The position numbers and the translations under genes were made by a program. The notes beneath the pieces were generated by a model. That model was not told the origin of the DNA and did not search any database. It worked only from the letters and a program-made list of their open reading frames with translations. A stretch of 21,339 bases of DNA from a virus. Positions 6,858-16,490 of this stretch are shown here, piece by piece; position 1 is the first letter of the stretch, and each line of letters starts with the position of its first letter. Where the stretch lies: positions 1 to 21,339 of IMG/VR virus record IMGVR_UViG_3300030406_000560; one strand, written 5' to 3'.

Positions 6858-8237
6858 TTAATTCCTCGGTACGTTAGGTCTAAAAGCGTTTTGAAAAGGA
6901 GCTACATTAGTATCAAAGTTCGTAAGATCCATAATACCGTTACTTACTTGTCCTCCTTGGCTAAATGAACCGCCAGTAAAAGGATTAGAATATTGAGTTC
7001 CTAAAAGAGGACTAGACCCTTGTCCATACTCTTCAGCAGTAAACGGTGCTTGATAACTACCATAACTAGGTGTAAATGTTTTTAAGTAAGTGCTAAATGC
7101 ATCCTGACCAAGTCCTTGACGCTGCCCACCTATCAAATTAGCCATGGGACTACCACCTGGAAGGAAAGAAGCACCACTACTAAACTGTGATGTTGACCCT
7201 GTTCGTGGACCAGTAGGCACAGCTCCTCTGAAGAAAGTATCTAAATCTTCTTTAGTGTCTTGTATTTGTTGATTAACAGCATCAGCTTCATATTGAGACT
7301 GAACATCTTGATATTTAGTTTCAAGTTGCCCTAATTTATTAGTAAGTTCTTTTATTGTAGCGTCGTAATCTGTCGCAGATGCTAATTCATCAGAAGTAAC
7401 AAATTGTTGTTGTCCTAAATAAGATTCTAATTGTTCAGGTGTTAAATAATTTTGAAATAAATTTTCTAAACCCTGAAGTTGTTCTTGAGTTGCAAACTGA
7501 CTTGTATCAAACTCTTCTAACCCTTGACTAATTAGTTGGTTTACTTGTTCTTCAGTTAATCCTGTTGTTCCTTCAGCGATAGCCTCTTCGACAGCTTCTT
7601 CTGTTTCAGCCTCTATATCTTGTATTGCTTCAGCAACTAAAGATTCTATTTCCTCTCTAGTTAAAATACCTTGTTCAAAAAGCTGTGCTAATTGATTTTC
7701 ATTTAATTCAAAACCACCTGAGATAATAGATAAAACATCATCTTTAGTTATGTCGCCCTCATCTATTCTTCTTTGTATTTCATCAGGAGTTAATGTTCCT
7801 TCAGCTAACATCTCAGCTATTGTTTGAGTAACCGTTTCTTCTGTAACGATAGGGTCAGTGCCAGTAGAAGTTTGTCCAGGAAGTGAACCAAGACCCTGAT
7901 TTAATTGATCCGTTAGGGCTTGAATATATTGCTCATATGCTCCCTCTGTAGTAGGAAAATCCCCACGAAAGACAAAATCTTCGGGACGGATAGAGAAATC
8001 TTCTCTTGAATTAGCGAAAGGAATTTCTGTAGTAGCTGTAGTAGTTGTTGCAGCAGGAACGGTCGTTGCAGCAGGGATACTTTGAGGATTACCGATACCG
8101 ACTAATAAATCTTGTAAGTTCGCTGGTAGTCGAAACTCGCTAACACCAACACCACCATTCATCATTCGCGGTGCTTCTACTTCGCTACTCTCGGACATCA
8201 TTTCAGGTAATGGTGGTTGGAATACTTCTATTTTCAT
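6858..8237 (-). CDS. Putative virion protein with helical tandem repeats
   Basis: The family is unrecognised. The N-terminus holds Met/Gly and Thr/Ala-rich linkers (PAATTVPAATTTTATT, 55-70). Residues about 131-290 form a series of degenerate 15-20-residue units with the pattern EG-x-[ILT]-T-x-[ED]-[ED]-[IVL]-x3-[IL]. Examples are EGTLTPDEIQRRI (146-158), EGDITKDDVLSII (160-172), QGILTREEIESLV (189-201), TGLTEEQVNQLI (225-236) and YLTPEQLESYL (264-274). Residues 291-336 are a coiled coil. The C-terminal 120 residues are Gly/Ser/Phe-rich and end with SQGGQVSNGIMDL (426-438). There is no signal peptide or membrane segment. It overlaps the 1120-aa gene as ATGA, so it is co-translated with the internal virion block. 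A structural or scaffold-like role is inferred from context only. Confidence 0.65.
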   Translation of the reverse strand: MKIEVFQPPLPEMMSESSEVEAPRMMNGGVGVSEFRLPANLQDLLVGIGNPQSIPAATTVPAATTTTATTEIPFANSREDFSIRPEDFVFRGDFPTTEGAYEQYIQALTDQLNQGLGSLPGQTSTGTDPIVTEETVTQTIAEMLAEGTLTPDEIQRRIDEGDITKDDVLSIISGGFELNENQLAQLFEQGILTREEIESLVAEAIQDIEAETEEAVEEAIAEGTTGLTEEQVNQLISQGLEEFDTSQFATQEQLQGLENLFQNYLTPEQLESYLGQQQFVTSDELASATDYDATIKELTNKLGQLETKYQDVQSQYEADAVNQQIQDTKEDLDTFFRGAVPTGPRTGSTSQFSSGASFLPGGSPMANLIGGQRQGLGQDAFSTYLKTFTPSYGSYQAPFTAEEYGQGSSPLLGTQYSNPFTGGSFSQGGQVSNGIMDLTNFDTNVAPFQNAFRPNVPRN

Positions 8238-11200
8238 AACGCAAAAATCCTACCAAATAAGTCAGTCAAACCTGTCACGTCACCCTGGATTCTTTTTATA
8301 GCTTTATCTTCTTTTTTCTCTCTTAACTCTGAACCTATGTCGACAGTTCTACTACCAGCTAGAGCACCAATAAATTTATAAAAATCTCGTCTACTTATCT
8401 CTTTTGATCTATCTGACAGTAAAACATCTAATTTACGAGGATCAGCTAAAACTTCTAATAAATCACTTTTAGCTTGATTACGATAACCCGCTATAAAAGC
8501 TGTAACTCTTCTTCCTAACTGTGTAAGAGGAGGAATAAACATTTTTGTACTAATAGCTATTTCTTGTAAATGATCATCTATTGTTTGATTAGCTGTCGCT
8601 CCTTGAATCATTGGGCTTCTCGACGCTCGGTTTACACCTCTATCTAATAATTGACCTAGTATTCTTAAATCTTTAGCATATTTAAGACCTTCTTTTTCAC
8701 CTAAGAGTGGTTTAAATGTTAGCGCAAATTCAGAAGTACCTTCTTGTCCCGCTCTATACCCCTCCTTCACAAAATTAATAAAGCCTTGTACATCAAAATT
8801 ACCTGTATCAAACATATCTCCGGTGCGGGTTGTTTCAAAACGGTCACGAAAGAAATTTCTAGTAATTGCAGTTACATAAGGTCGTAACTCAGGATTTTGT
8901 TTAATTAGATCACCAAATTCTTGACGAGATATTTCATTTGCACCTGTTAATCGTGCAGTCCTCCCTTGTATCAAAAAATCTCTGATAAAATTAGTTGGAG
9001 ATTTTTTAAGTCTTTTTTCTAAATCTAATAAAGTTTCAGCAGTTTGATTTATCTCTTGTAACGCTTGTTCCTGTACTTCTGAAAAATTTTTAAGTTTTAA
9101 AAACTCTGCTTCAGGAAATAATGCTTCTAGTTGTTGCTCATTCTTTTCTAAAAATTTAGCGTAAGCTTTATTTTGTTCCGCTAAAGGTAGTCCACTTAAT
9201 CCTTGACGCATATTTTCTACAACTAATTGTCGTAAGCTCTGCATTCGCACAATAGAATCAGGCAGATTATAAATCTGTGCTAGTAGTTCATTTATTTGTT
9301 TCGGACTAGAAGATAAAACAAAATCAGCTATTTCAGATGGTTCTTTATCAACTAACTGACGGATGAATTTACGTTCGATTGCCTGATTAGCTGTTTGCAA
9401 ATCACTTTGTGCTTTAATTAAAGGACCAGCTATTTCTTGAATTTTATCTCTCAATACTTTAGGAGTAGGGGATTCAATACCCTCAGCAGCTAGTTGCTTA
9501 CGTGCATTATATGTAATTAAATCGTCTATTTGATCTTCTATCGCGTCACGTAATCCAGCAGCAACTTCTCGCACACCTCTATCAGGACTTTGCATAAATA
9601 GTGTGTTTAAAGCGTTCTGCATACCAGCTAGTTGACCAAAATTTAAATCTGCTTGTTTTAAAAACTTCCCAGCTTCATCTTGACGAACACCTAAAAGTTG
9701 ACGTAAAACACTTACACCGTCACGCATGGGAATCATGCTTTTAATTACATCAGAAGCTTCGACTTCTCCTAATGTACGCATAATCGCGTCTTTATCATCG
9801 CCAGCATTAAACGCAGCTTGGAAAGCTGGGATAACCTTACTGGTTGAATCAGCTTTACGGTCATATTTTAAACCAGCTAAAGCATTTATTTCAGTGTCTA
9901 CAGCTTCTTTTGCAGCGTTGTAAGAATCATCATATTGAGATAAAAACTCAGGAGAATTACGTTTAAATATTAATCCACCTGTTTCTCTATCACGAGTAAA
10001 AGTAGAACCTAGCTCATCTATAGTAAGCATCTGTTCAGGAGCTTGTTCAGGTAAAACTTGCTCTAGTTGAGCTCCTTCTTCTATTTCTCGAGTTTTTATT
10101 TTTGCAGCTTCAGCAGCTTGCTCAGCGTAATTTTTTTGTTGTTTAGCTAAAAAATCTCTAAATTCAGTATATGAGATAGCCTGAAATTCAGGAGCGTTTT
10201 TAGTAAGTTCTGTCCAAAAATTAAACGCTGCTTCAGCATTATTATCTAAAATATCTTGGTAAGCTTGTCTACCTTTAGCCGTTGGAGATAATTGAGCAAA
10301 TAATTCTAGTTCTATGTTTTTTAATTCATTATCTTGAGTTAATTCACCAGCAGTTGGTTTATACTCTTTAAGATTATTACCTACTGCAATAGCAGCTTCG
10401 CGAGTTCTTTCTTGTAATTCTTCCGATGTAAATTCTTCAGTTGTACCTTTTGTTTTTACACTAGCTATTTTCTCTTTAAGTTTTTTTATTGTTGCTTCAG
10501 GAATTGCAGATCCTGTAATAGCTTTCCAAACCCTACCTAAAACTGCTATACCCGTTCCAACTACAGCTGACCCTGCTGTCGCATACATAGCAGCTAATTG
10601 TGCATCATCAAAAGCACGTTCTACAGAGATATCGTTAATACCTTTTGCTTTACCGTAAGCTAACTGTGCAAAACGACCATAACCCGCTGCTAAACCTGCA
10701 ACTCCTACAGAGGATGTTCCTCTAGCTACTTTTCGAAGATTACCTACTTGTTCAGCACCTTCTCCCAAAAGTTTTTGTATTCCTTTTAGACCAATAAGCT
10801 CACCAATGATTGCTGTTGTTTCTTGACCAACCCCAGTAATTAACCCTTCTATTGCTGATTCGTAACCAAATTGAGGTCGTAAGGGTACAAATTTACCCCC
10901 TGTCGTTTCATCACGAATCGCGAGTCCTGCATCAGGGTCTCTTGGGTTTATATATCTTATTTCTGCGTTAGGTGATTCTTTTTCTACTAACTTTTTTGCT
11001 TCAAAAGGTGTTAAATTTATCGGGAAAAAGAAAGCTTTGACTCTCCAAGGTGAGTTTTCATCTACAGGATCAGAACCTTGTATAAATTTTTCATAAAAGT
11101 TTTGATCTCCTTGATAAATTACGTCAGCGTCTACACCATAAGAAGCTAATTCCTGACGTTTGTTCTCATCTATTAAAGACTCAGTTACTCCAGAATAATC

Positions 11201-11596
11201 AGTTTTATCTTCTACTATTGGTATTACACCAGGAGCTGTTCTTCCAGGAAGGGGTATTTGTTTTTGTCTAGGTTGTTGATCTAAACGTTCTAATGGTTCT
11301 TTTTCGATTCCAGGAGCTGTTTGATAAGTTTGAAAATACTTAGCCATAGCATTAGCTATTTCTTTATCAGTATTATCGACAATATTAAGTGCTGTAGGAT
11401 CTCCTTCTTCAGCTTTTCTTAATAAGTATTCCGACTGTAAAAAAGCATCTCGTCTTACAGGATCAATATTAAGTATTTCTCCAATAGTAAATTTAGAATT
11501 TTCTAGTGGTTGTTTTAATACATTTTGACTAAACGCATCAAATTCTGGAGTTAGTAAAAACTCAGGCGTTTGACTTATTTGTGGTGCTGTTGCCAT
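8234..11596 (-). CDS. Large internal virion / DNA-ejection-type protein
   Basis: At 1120 aa this is the largest gene here. It has no recognisable enzyme motif. The first 245 residues are polar. Residues about 250-360 are unusually hydrophobic and Gly/Ala-rich, with candidate membrane-active helices near 251-272, 295-313 and 332-357 (AAMYATAGSAVVGTGIAVLG). The remaining roughly 750 residues are mainly charged, Gln/Glu-rich and helical. A long helical protein with a buried hydrophobic patch, placed beside other large virion proteins and downstream of the tail genes, resembles the ejection proteins of podoviruses (T7 gp15/gp16 role), which cross the envelope during infection. I see no lytic transglycosylase motif. 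The start ATG lies 7 bp after the 721-aa gene with no good ribosome binding site. The ejection role is inferred, not shown. Confidence 0.6.
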   Translation of the reverse strand: MATAPQISQTPEFLLTPEFDAFSQNVLKQPLENSKFTIGEILNIDPVRRDAFLQSEYLLRKAEEGDPTALNIVDNTDKEIANAMAKYFQTYQTAPGIEKEPLERLDQQPRQKQIPLPGRTAPGVIPIVEDKTDYSGVTESLIDENKRQELASYGVDADVIYQGDQNFYEKFIQGSDPVDENSPWRVKAFFFPINLTPFEAKKLVEKESPNAEIRYINPRDPDAGLAIRDETTGGKFVPLRPQFGYESAIEGLITGVGQETTAIIGELIGLKGIQKLLGEGAEQVGNLRKVARGTSSVGVAGLAAGYGRFAQLAYGKAKGINDISVERAFDDAQLAAMYATAGSAVVGTGIAVLGRVWKAITGSAIPEATIKKLKEKIASVKTKGTTEEFTSEELQERTREAAIAVGNNLKEYKPTAGELTQDNELKNIELELFAQLSPTAKGRQAYQDILDNNAEAAFNFWTELTKNAPEFQAISYTEFRDFLAKQQKNYAEQAAEAAKIKTREIEEGAQLEQVLPEQAPEQMLTIDELGSTFTRDRETGGLIFKRNSPEFLSQYDDSYNAAKEAVDTEINALAGLKYDRKADSTSKVIPAFQAAFNAGDDKDAIMRTLGEVEASDVIKSMIPMRDGVSVLRQLLGVRQDEAGKFLKQADLNFGQLAGMQNALNTLFMQSPDRGVREVAAGLRDAIEDQIDDLITYNARKQLAAEGIESPTPKVLRDKIQEIAGPLIKAQSDLQTANQAIERKFIRQLVDKEPSEIADFVLSSSPKQINELLAQIYNLPDSIVRMQSLRQLVVENMRQGLSGLPLAEQNKAYAKFLEKNEQQLEALFPEAEFLKLKNFSEVQEQALQEINQTAETLLDLEKRLKKSPTNFIRDFLIQGRTARLTGANEISRQEFGDLIKQNPELRPYVTAITRNFFRDRFETTRTGDMFDTGNFDVQGFINFVKEGYRAGQEGTSEFALTFKPLLGEKEGLKYAKDLRILGQLLDRGVNRASRSPMIQGATANQTIDDHLQEIAISTKMFIPPLTQLGRRVTAFIAGYRNQAKSDLLEVLADPRKLDVLLSDRSKEISRRDFYKFIGALAGSRTVDIGSELREKKEDKAIKRIQGDVTGLTDLFGRIFAL

Positions 11597-11603
11597 AATT
11601 TTA

Positions 11604-13769
11604 CTAAGGATCTACTGTTCTAACTCTAGGCACGTAAACAGGGATTTCTTCAGAGCTTACAGGGGCATAAGGATCAAAATCAGGTGCTAATTCTAAATTA
11701 ATCTCTCCTTCAGAAATGTCAAAGTAAGGCCAATATTTGTTTTTATATCGGTTATAAACACTTTGATACCCTTGTAATCTTTCTAACACAGGCTTATATC
11801 TAAACCGTTTATTAGTTGAGTCATAAATAAAATCAGAAGAAGCTGCACCGTCAGTTTCTCGGATGATTCGCCGGTTTATTTTACTAACTAATTGTTTTTC
11901 TTGAACTGAACCAGACTCAACTGTTTTTAATGTCTCTAAATCTGCGGGGTCTACTCTAAAAGTTCCTACGAGGTAATCATTAACAAAACGAACATCTTGT
12001 TCTTCATGTCTTCTTGAGGCATTAGATAAAGTTCTAAACTCTCCTGTATCAAATGTTTGTAATCTTTCTTTTACAAACTTACTAATTTTAGTTCCAATAT
12101 CTAAGGCGTTTTGAGAACCAAAACCTACTTGTTCTAAAAAGTTAGCGACGTCTCTATCAGAAAGAGATGTTCCTGTTTGTCCGTCTGCAGCTGCTGCTGC
12201 ATAAGCTAATCTTAATTGTCCGGCAGCTAACGCCCCTCTTTTTACAACAAGATCATCTAAATCCGCATCAGGAAGTTTTAACCAACTAGCAAAAGAACCT
12301 TGATCTTCAGCTTGATCTCTAACTTCTCGCAATGCGTCTACTAAATCTTGTTGGGCAGCATTTACTTGATTCGTAAGAGGGTTTTGTGGAGTTACTTGAC
12401 TTAACACCTTAGAATAGTTGTTTGAAGCAGTTAACAAGTTTCCTAAAGTTAATGCACTTTGTCCATTCTTTTTTGCTCTTACGACATCGTCAACACTTAA
12501 AAAACCATCTTTCTCAAATAAATTAAATACAGAATTTATATTGTTATAAAGTGAATTATACCATGTGCCTAATCCACCTGCGGTGGTTATTAATTCAGGG
12601 CGGTTATTATCTTTTGCTTCTATAGCAATATCTAATAGATCTGTCGCTACATTAGCAACTTCTATCAGAGCTAACTCTTTTTCTCCTCGTCCTTGATATC
12701 TTTTCGTTAAATCAGGATTAGCTGCTTCTTTTGACCTTGCTCTTAGAGCAGAATATTCTGGTCCTTCGAATAATTGAAGATTAGTGCCGTATTTACGATT
12801 ATGTTCTTGAATAGTAATTTGATTATTATTATCTTTAGTATCAGCTACTAAAATACGAACACTTCTACCTTCTGGTGTACGAGCGTATTGCGTATAGCCT
12901 ATATAAGGCATTGCATCGTTATTCATATCTAACAATCTAACAGGGGCAGATTGTCCTGGCTCCTCATCTCTTAAAGTATATTGAGGGTTGGTATAATATT
13001 TTCCTGAGGGAACTTTAATTTCTCTACCATCTGCATCAATTTGTATATCAACATCCTCTCCTCTACTTTTTACATAAGAGGTAGAACCATCTTTTGAAAT
13101 TAAAACTTCCCTAGAAAAAGGTTTAAATGTTCCGTCAGATTGTAAAACAGCACTATTACTAACTTTTTTATCGAAGTCACCGACATCTATAAGTTTTTTA
13201 CCACGTTCTGTTTGTCTAGTTAGATAAGCTTTGAGTTTAGCTTCATCTGAAGCAGCATCGACTCTTTTAGAGGCAGCAGCAGTTTTTAGAAATTGATCTA
13301 TACCCTCTGGTGAATCATCATCTAAAAAAGCAGCAGGGGCGTAAGTAAGTAACTCACTTAACGCTGTCGCTATCGCAGTTTTTTCTCGTGGTTTTTTAAG
13401 AGAAGGTAATAATTTATCTATTTCAGTTTTTCTTCTTGAAAGTTCTGCTTGAGCTGGTGAATCGTAAATACCTGTCTGTGGAATATTAGTTATATCTAAA
13501 GGTCTAGTTGTATCTGGTTTAAAAAGGAATCTCTCTAACCCAGGAATTTTAGCAAGAGCTTCTAATCCTAATTTAGCAGTAGTAGGAGCAAAAGCCCCGA
13601 AAAGAGCTCCCCGTAAGCTCTCGTCCGTATCTTTTTCTCTTCGTATAGTAGGAGTAGGGGAGAAAGAAAAACCCCGAGCAGGGGTAATCGTAGGAGCTTT
13701 TACGAGGTCTGCGATACCCCCTTTAGGGATATTAGCGAAACCGAAACCAGAGCCTTGTCGCTGAACCAC
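11604..13769 (-). CDS. Large virion protein of unknown function
   Basis: This 721-aa protein is mostly hydrophilic and has no recognised domain. Features seen are: a Gly/Phe-rich N-terminus containing IPKGGIADL (14-22), which carries the GG motif shared with its neighbours; a hydrophobic/amphipathic stretch GALFGAFAPTTAKLGLEAL (54-72); a long charged middle part; and an aromatic C-terminus rich in Tyr (QGYQSVYNRYKNKYWPYFD). The start is GTG, overlapping the TAG stop of the 517-aa gene by one base (TAGTG), which implies coupled translation. It sits between two other ejection-type proteins, so it is probably an internal or tail-associated virion component. The product is certain to be a real gene by length and spacing, but its role is unassigned. 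Confidence 0.65.
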   Translation of the reverse strand: MVQRQGSGFGFANIPKGGIADLVKAPTITPARGFSFSPTPTIRREKDTDESLRGALFGAFAPTTAKLGLEALAKIPGLERFLFKPDTTRPLDITNIPQTGIYDSPAQAELSRRKTEIDKLLPSLKKPREKTAIATALSELLTYAPAAFLDDDSPEGIDQFLKTAAASKRVDAASDEAKLKAYLTRQTERGKKLIDVGDFDKKVSNSAVLQSDGTFKPFSREVLISKDGSTSYVKSRGEDVDIQIDADGREIKVPSGKYYTNPQYTLRDEEPGQSAPVRLLDMNNDAMPYIGYTQYARTPEGRSVRILVADTKDNNNQITIQEHNRKYGTNLQLFEGPEYSALRARSKEAANPDLTKRYQGRGEKELALIEVANVATDLLDIAIEAKDNNRPELITTAGGLGTWYNSLYNNINSVFNLFEKDGFLSVDDVVRAKKNGQSALTLGNLLTASNNYSKVLSQVTPQNPLTNQVNAAQQDLVDALREVRDQAEDQGSFASWLKLPDADLDDLVVKRGALAAGQLRLAYAAAAADGQTGTSLSDRDVANFLEQVGFGSQNALDIGTKISKFVKERLQTFDTGEFRTLSNASRRHEEQDVRFVNDYLVGTFRVDPADLETLKTVESGSVQEKQLVSKINRRIIRETDGAASSDFIYDSTNKRFRYKPVLERLQGYQSVYNRYKNKYWPYFDISEGEINLELAPDFDPYAPVSSEEIPVYVPRVRTVDP

Positions 13770-15322
13770 TATGCTGCACCTAACTTACTAGATGACATTG
13801 GGAAACGTGACGCGAGTCCTCCACGTTGTGCTTTTACAGGATTAAAACCCATCTTTCTTACAACATCAGGAGCTTTTTTACTAAGAGCTGCTAACCCTTT
13901 TTGTTTTTCAGGACTTATTGGTTTTAAATTGTTAGATGCACCACCTTTGTTACCGTAACCAGCGTATCCTGTTGCTGCTGTCTGACCAAACGGTGATCTT
14001 TGTGCAGTTCCTGAGTAACCCGTTCCACCAGCAAGTGGCCCTGCCCCAGTTAAGAAATTTGCAAAACCAGACATAAGTTGTTGCGGTAAATTATATTGAC
14101 CAACAAAGTTTTGATAATTTAAATCTAGTTGTGCTTGATTCCTAGCACGATTCATTGCACCTACATTCATTAAATTACTAACATCTTGCTGTTGCAACTG
14201 AGGTAATGTAGCTGCATAACCAGACATAGCCTGAGCACCTTGTTGTTGACCGCCAGCTAGTTGACCAGCTAAACCACTAAGTTGTTGAGCAGCTTGAACA
14301 CCTGCTTGTCCTAATTGTTGTCCTGCCCCAGTCCCCATACTAAATAATTGTTGACCACCAGATTGTAATGCACCAGCGGTGCCTCTTTGTGCTGCACCTG
14401 TTTGACCAGCTAAACCAGATAATAATGAAGCAAGCCCAGTTGCTGCACTAGCTCGTTGCGCACCAAGACCTGCTATTTGAGAACCGGCACCTGCTTCAGC
14501 AGCCCGTTGTCTAGCAAATTCACCTAATGCAGCACCTCTAGCACCTTCAAACCCTCGACTACGAATACCTGCTATTGCATCAGCTAATCCACGTTGTTCT
14601 GCTATTTGTCTTTCTTGTGCCCCTAAACGTGAACGAGATCCTCCGAATGCCCCTGAAGTAACTTCAGCTGCATCACTAGCAATATCTCTTTGTGCTGCTG
14701 CTTTTTCTAAATCTTTTATTGTTTGTTGTACAACCCTATCTTCATACGGATCCATAAAACGATCAATGTCAGCTGTATCAAAACCAGCTGTACTAGCACG
14801 AGCTTTTTGTAATGCTTCTTCTATAAACGGGTTTTGTAACCCCTCGGCTCTTCGTGCAGCTGTTTCTGCCTCTCGTAACCCAGTAAGTTCAGAACCTTCT
14901 GCTTCTGAAGCTTTTCTAATCCCTTGAGTAGTAAAATCAACACCCGTATCTAATCCAGCACGTGTATAGTCTTCTCCTTGTTGCAAAGCTCTTAATAACT
15001 GTGACTTTGCTTCCGAAGTTCCACCGGCTAACGTAGCAAGAGACTCTTCTGTTAATCCTGCAGCCCTAGAAAAATATGGTTGAAAAGCTCCTAACCCTTG
15101 ATCTGCGAGTTGCATGGCAAGTTCTTCTCTAGGAGAAAACTCTGCAATCCGCTCACCTGTATAAGTAAATGGAGAGGTATCTGCTCCCCCTAACTGAGCT
15201 AATTGACTTGCATAATATTGTTCAACAAGTGGTAAGAGACCTAAACGTTCTTGCCCTCCTGTAAGAAGATTATATACAAGTCTATCGGGAGCCTGATAAC
15301 TAAATGCTGTTTCGTTAGCCAT
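13769..15322 (-). CDS. Gly/Gln/Ala-rich DNA-ejection-type virion protein
   Basis: A putative internal virion or injection protein. Residues 188-238 contain a pattern I know from many marine-phage virion proteins: FMDPYEDRVVQQTIKDL (189-205) followed by SGAFGGSRSRLGAQE (223-237). Residues about 275-370 are a low-complexity Gly/Ala/Gln repeat region (SGLAGQTGAAQRG, GAGQQLGQAGVQAAQQL). Then come DVSNLMNVGAMNRARNQAQ (380-398) and YQNFVGQYNLPQQLMSGF (403-420), also typical of this group. The C-terminus ends with VKAQRGGLASRFPM (496-509), echoing GG motifs in neighbouring proteins. No membrane helix is strong enough to call. It starts 2 bp after the 291-aa gene. The ejection role rests on family resemblance and context; homologues are usually annotated hypothetical. 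Confidence 0.65.
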   Translation of the reverse strand: MANETAFSYQAPDRLVYNLLTGGQERLGLLPLVEQYYASQLAQLGGADTSPFTYTGERIAEFSPREELAMQLADQGLGAFQPYFSRAAGLTEESLATLAGGTSEAKSQLLRALQQGEDYTRAGLDTGVDFTTQGIRKASEAEGSELTGLREAETAARRAEGLQNPFIEEALQKARASTAGFDTADIDRFMDPYEDRVVQQTIKDLEKAAAQRDIASDAAEVTSGAFGGSRSRLGAQERQIAEQRGLADAIAGIRSRGFEGARGAALGEFARQRAAEAGAGSQIAGLGAQRASAATGLASLLSGLAGQTGAAQRGTAGALQSGGQQLFSMGTGAGQQLGQAGVQAAQQLSGLAGQLAGGQQQGAQAMSGYAATLPQLQQQDVSNLMNVGAMNRARNQAQLDLNYQNFVGQYNLPQQLMSGFANFLTGAGPLAGGTGYSGTAQRSPFGQTAATGYAGYGNKGGASNNLKPISPEKQKGLAALSKKAPDVVRKMGFNPVKAQRGGLASRFPMSSSKLGAA

Positions 15323-15324
15323 GT

Positions 15325-16200
15325 TTATTTACCAAAATTTATTCTATCAAGAGCAGCGATCCCTTTGTCGAAATCACCGCCTCCCATACGTTTTACACCT
15401 TCATGCGATACAACATATTCTTTATCGCTTGCCCATATTGGGACTAAATCTTCTTTTGGGCCTCCTGGCCCATCAACCTCGCCCCCTTCTATAAACATTT
15501 TACGATTTAAGACTGTAGGCCCACCGTCTTGCATACCTATGCGTTGTGCTCGTATTTGTTTTGTTTTAAACGGCTTAGGTTTTACAGCACGGATTATCGG
15601 ATCAGGATCTTCGTCTATAGGATTAAATATTTCCTGAGCTAAAATATTACCTACAGTGGTAGCTACACTAGCAATAGCTTTTTCTTTTGCAGCTTTATCA
15701 GCTGCACTTTCTTCTAAAACTGCGTCTATAACAGGATCTGATTCACCTGTTACTACAGGTTGATTTAGCGATGGAGCTTTAAGAGGTTCTGTTGGATCAA
15801 AATCTCTCATGACGTCAGCTTTACTTAATGTTTTATCTAAAGTTCTTTGAGCACTGCCTGAGGGATTAAAAATCTCAAGCTCATCTAAAGCATCTAACAT
15901 TTCTTGGGTGACACCTCCTGGTGGTCTCCCTACACTAGCCATCTCTGACATTTCACGTAACGGTGTATCTACTGCTTTACGATATTCTTCGTTAAGAGCG
16001 TCAACTAATTTACCACCGCCTAATTCACCAATACCTGTATTAGCACCGTAAGTAGCATATTTATTTAGTATTTCAGTAGTAATATCAGGAGAGATGCCTA
16101 TCTCCTGGTTTTGTTCTATCATTTTACGAGCGTTAGATTCAGGATTAATCATAGACTCCATAAGAGAGTCACGCTGTTTATCAGTGAAGATACTACTCAT
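15325..16200 (-). CDS. Virion-block protein with conserved C-terminal Gly motif
   Basis: A 291-aa protein with a helical N-terminal half (KQRDSLMESMI, NARKMIEQNQEIG) and a Pro/acidic-rich linker (about 135-210). It ends in a highly ordered C-terminal domain: FIEGGEVDGPGGPKEDLVPI (236-255), then WASDKEYVVSHEGVKRMGGG (256-275) and DFDKGIAALDRINF (276-289). I recognise this D-x-V-P...S-D-x-E-Y-V-V...GGGD-x-D-K-G pattern as a recurring terminal module in marine-phage structural proteins, without an assigned function. The ATG overlaps the stop of the 97-aa gene as ATGA. It is likely a minor virion or assembly protein that works with the downstream ejection proteins. Confidence 0.65.
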   Translation of the reverse strand: MSSIFTDKQRDSLMESMINPESNARKMIEQNQEIGISPDITTEILNKYATYGANTGIGELGGGKLVDALNEEYRKAVDTPLREMSEMASVGRPPGGVTQEMLDALDELEIFNPSGSAQRTLDKTLSKADVMRDFDPTEPLKAPSLNQPVVTGESDPVIDAVLEESAADKAAKEKAIASVATTVGNILAQEIFNPIDEDPDPIIRAVKPKPFKTKQIRAQRIGMQDGGPTVLNRKMFIEGGEVDGPGGPKEDLVPIWASDKEYVVSHEGVKRMGGGDFDKGIAALDRINFGK

Positions 16201-16490
16201 GCTTTCTTTGTTTTCTTCGCTTTAGGTTTAGCTTTAGTTTTACTAGCAGCTTTTTTACCTTTCATAATATCTTTATCAACAGTAGCTGCTTTACCGCCTG
16301 TAAGAACAGAATTTACACGAGCCATGGCCCATTGATGTTGAGAAGCTCCAGGACGATGCCCTGTTTTATAAGCTGCTAATCCTCGTTTATATACTCTAGC
16401 AAGTTGACCAGCGGTTACGTTTTTGCCTTTTTTACGAGCTGCCTCAGCTTTGTTAGAAAGTGCTTTTTTAGTTTTTGCTGAAAGACTCAT
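16197..16490 (-). CDS. Lysine/alanine-rich basic small phage protein
   Basis: A 97-aa, strongly basic protein. Its core LARVYKRGLAAYKTGHRPGA (30-49) followed by SQHQWAMARVNSVLTGG (50-66) is a conserved-looking module that I recall from marine phages and some large viruses as a domain of unknown function; I cannot give a family number with certainty. The flanks are lysine/alanine tracts, and the last 24 residues are a KGKKAASKTKAKPKAKKTKK-type tail like that of linker histones. This predicts nucleic-acid or polyanion binding, for example in condensing packaged DNA. It overlaps both neighbours as ATGA (4 bp). The role is inferred only from composition and location in the virion operon. Confidence 0.65.
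   Translation of the reverse strand: MSLSAKTKKALSNKAEAARKKGKNVTAGQLARVYKRGLAAYKTGHRPGASQHQWAMARVNSVLTGGKAATVDKDIMKGKKAASKTKAKPKAKKTKKA

Noticed and set aside
13755-13958. Rightward frame across the junction of the 517- and 721-aa genes
   Set aside because: It is antisense to two well-supported leftward genes that overlap at TAGTG; there is no promoter or ribosome binding site.
15251-15637. Rightward 128-codon frame
   Set aside because: It is antisense to the 291-aa gene, including the conserved Gly motif, and has Ser/Pro-rich shadow composition.
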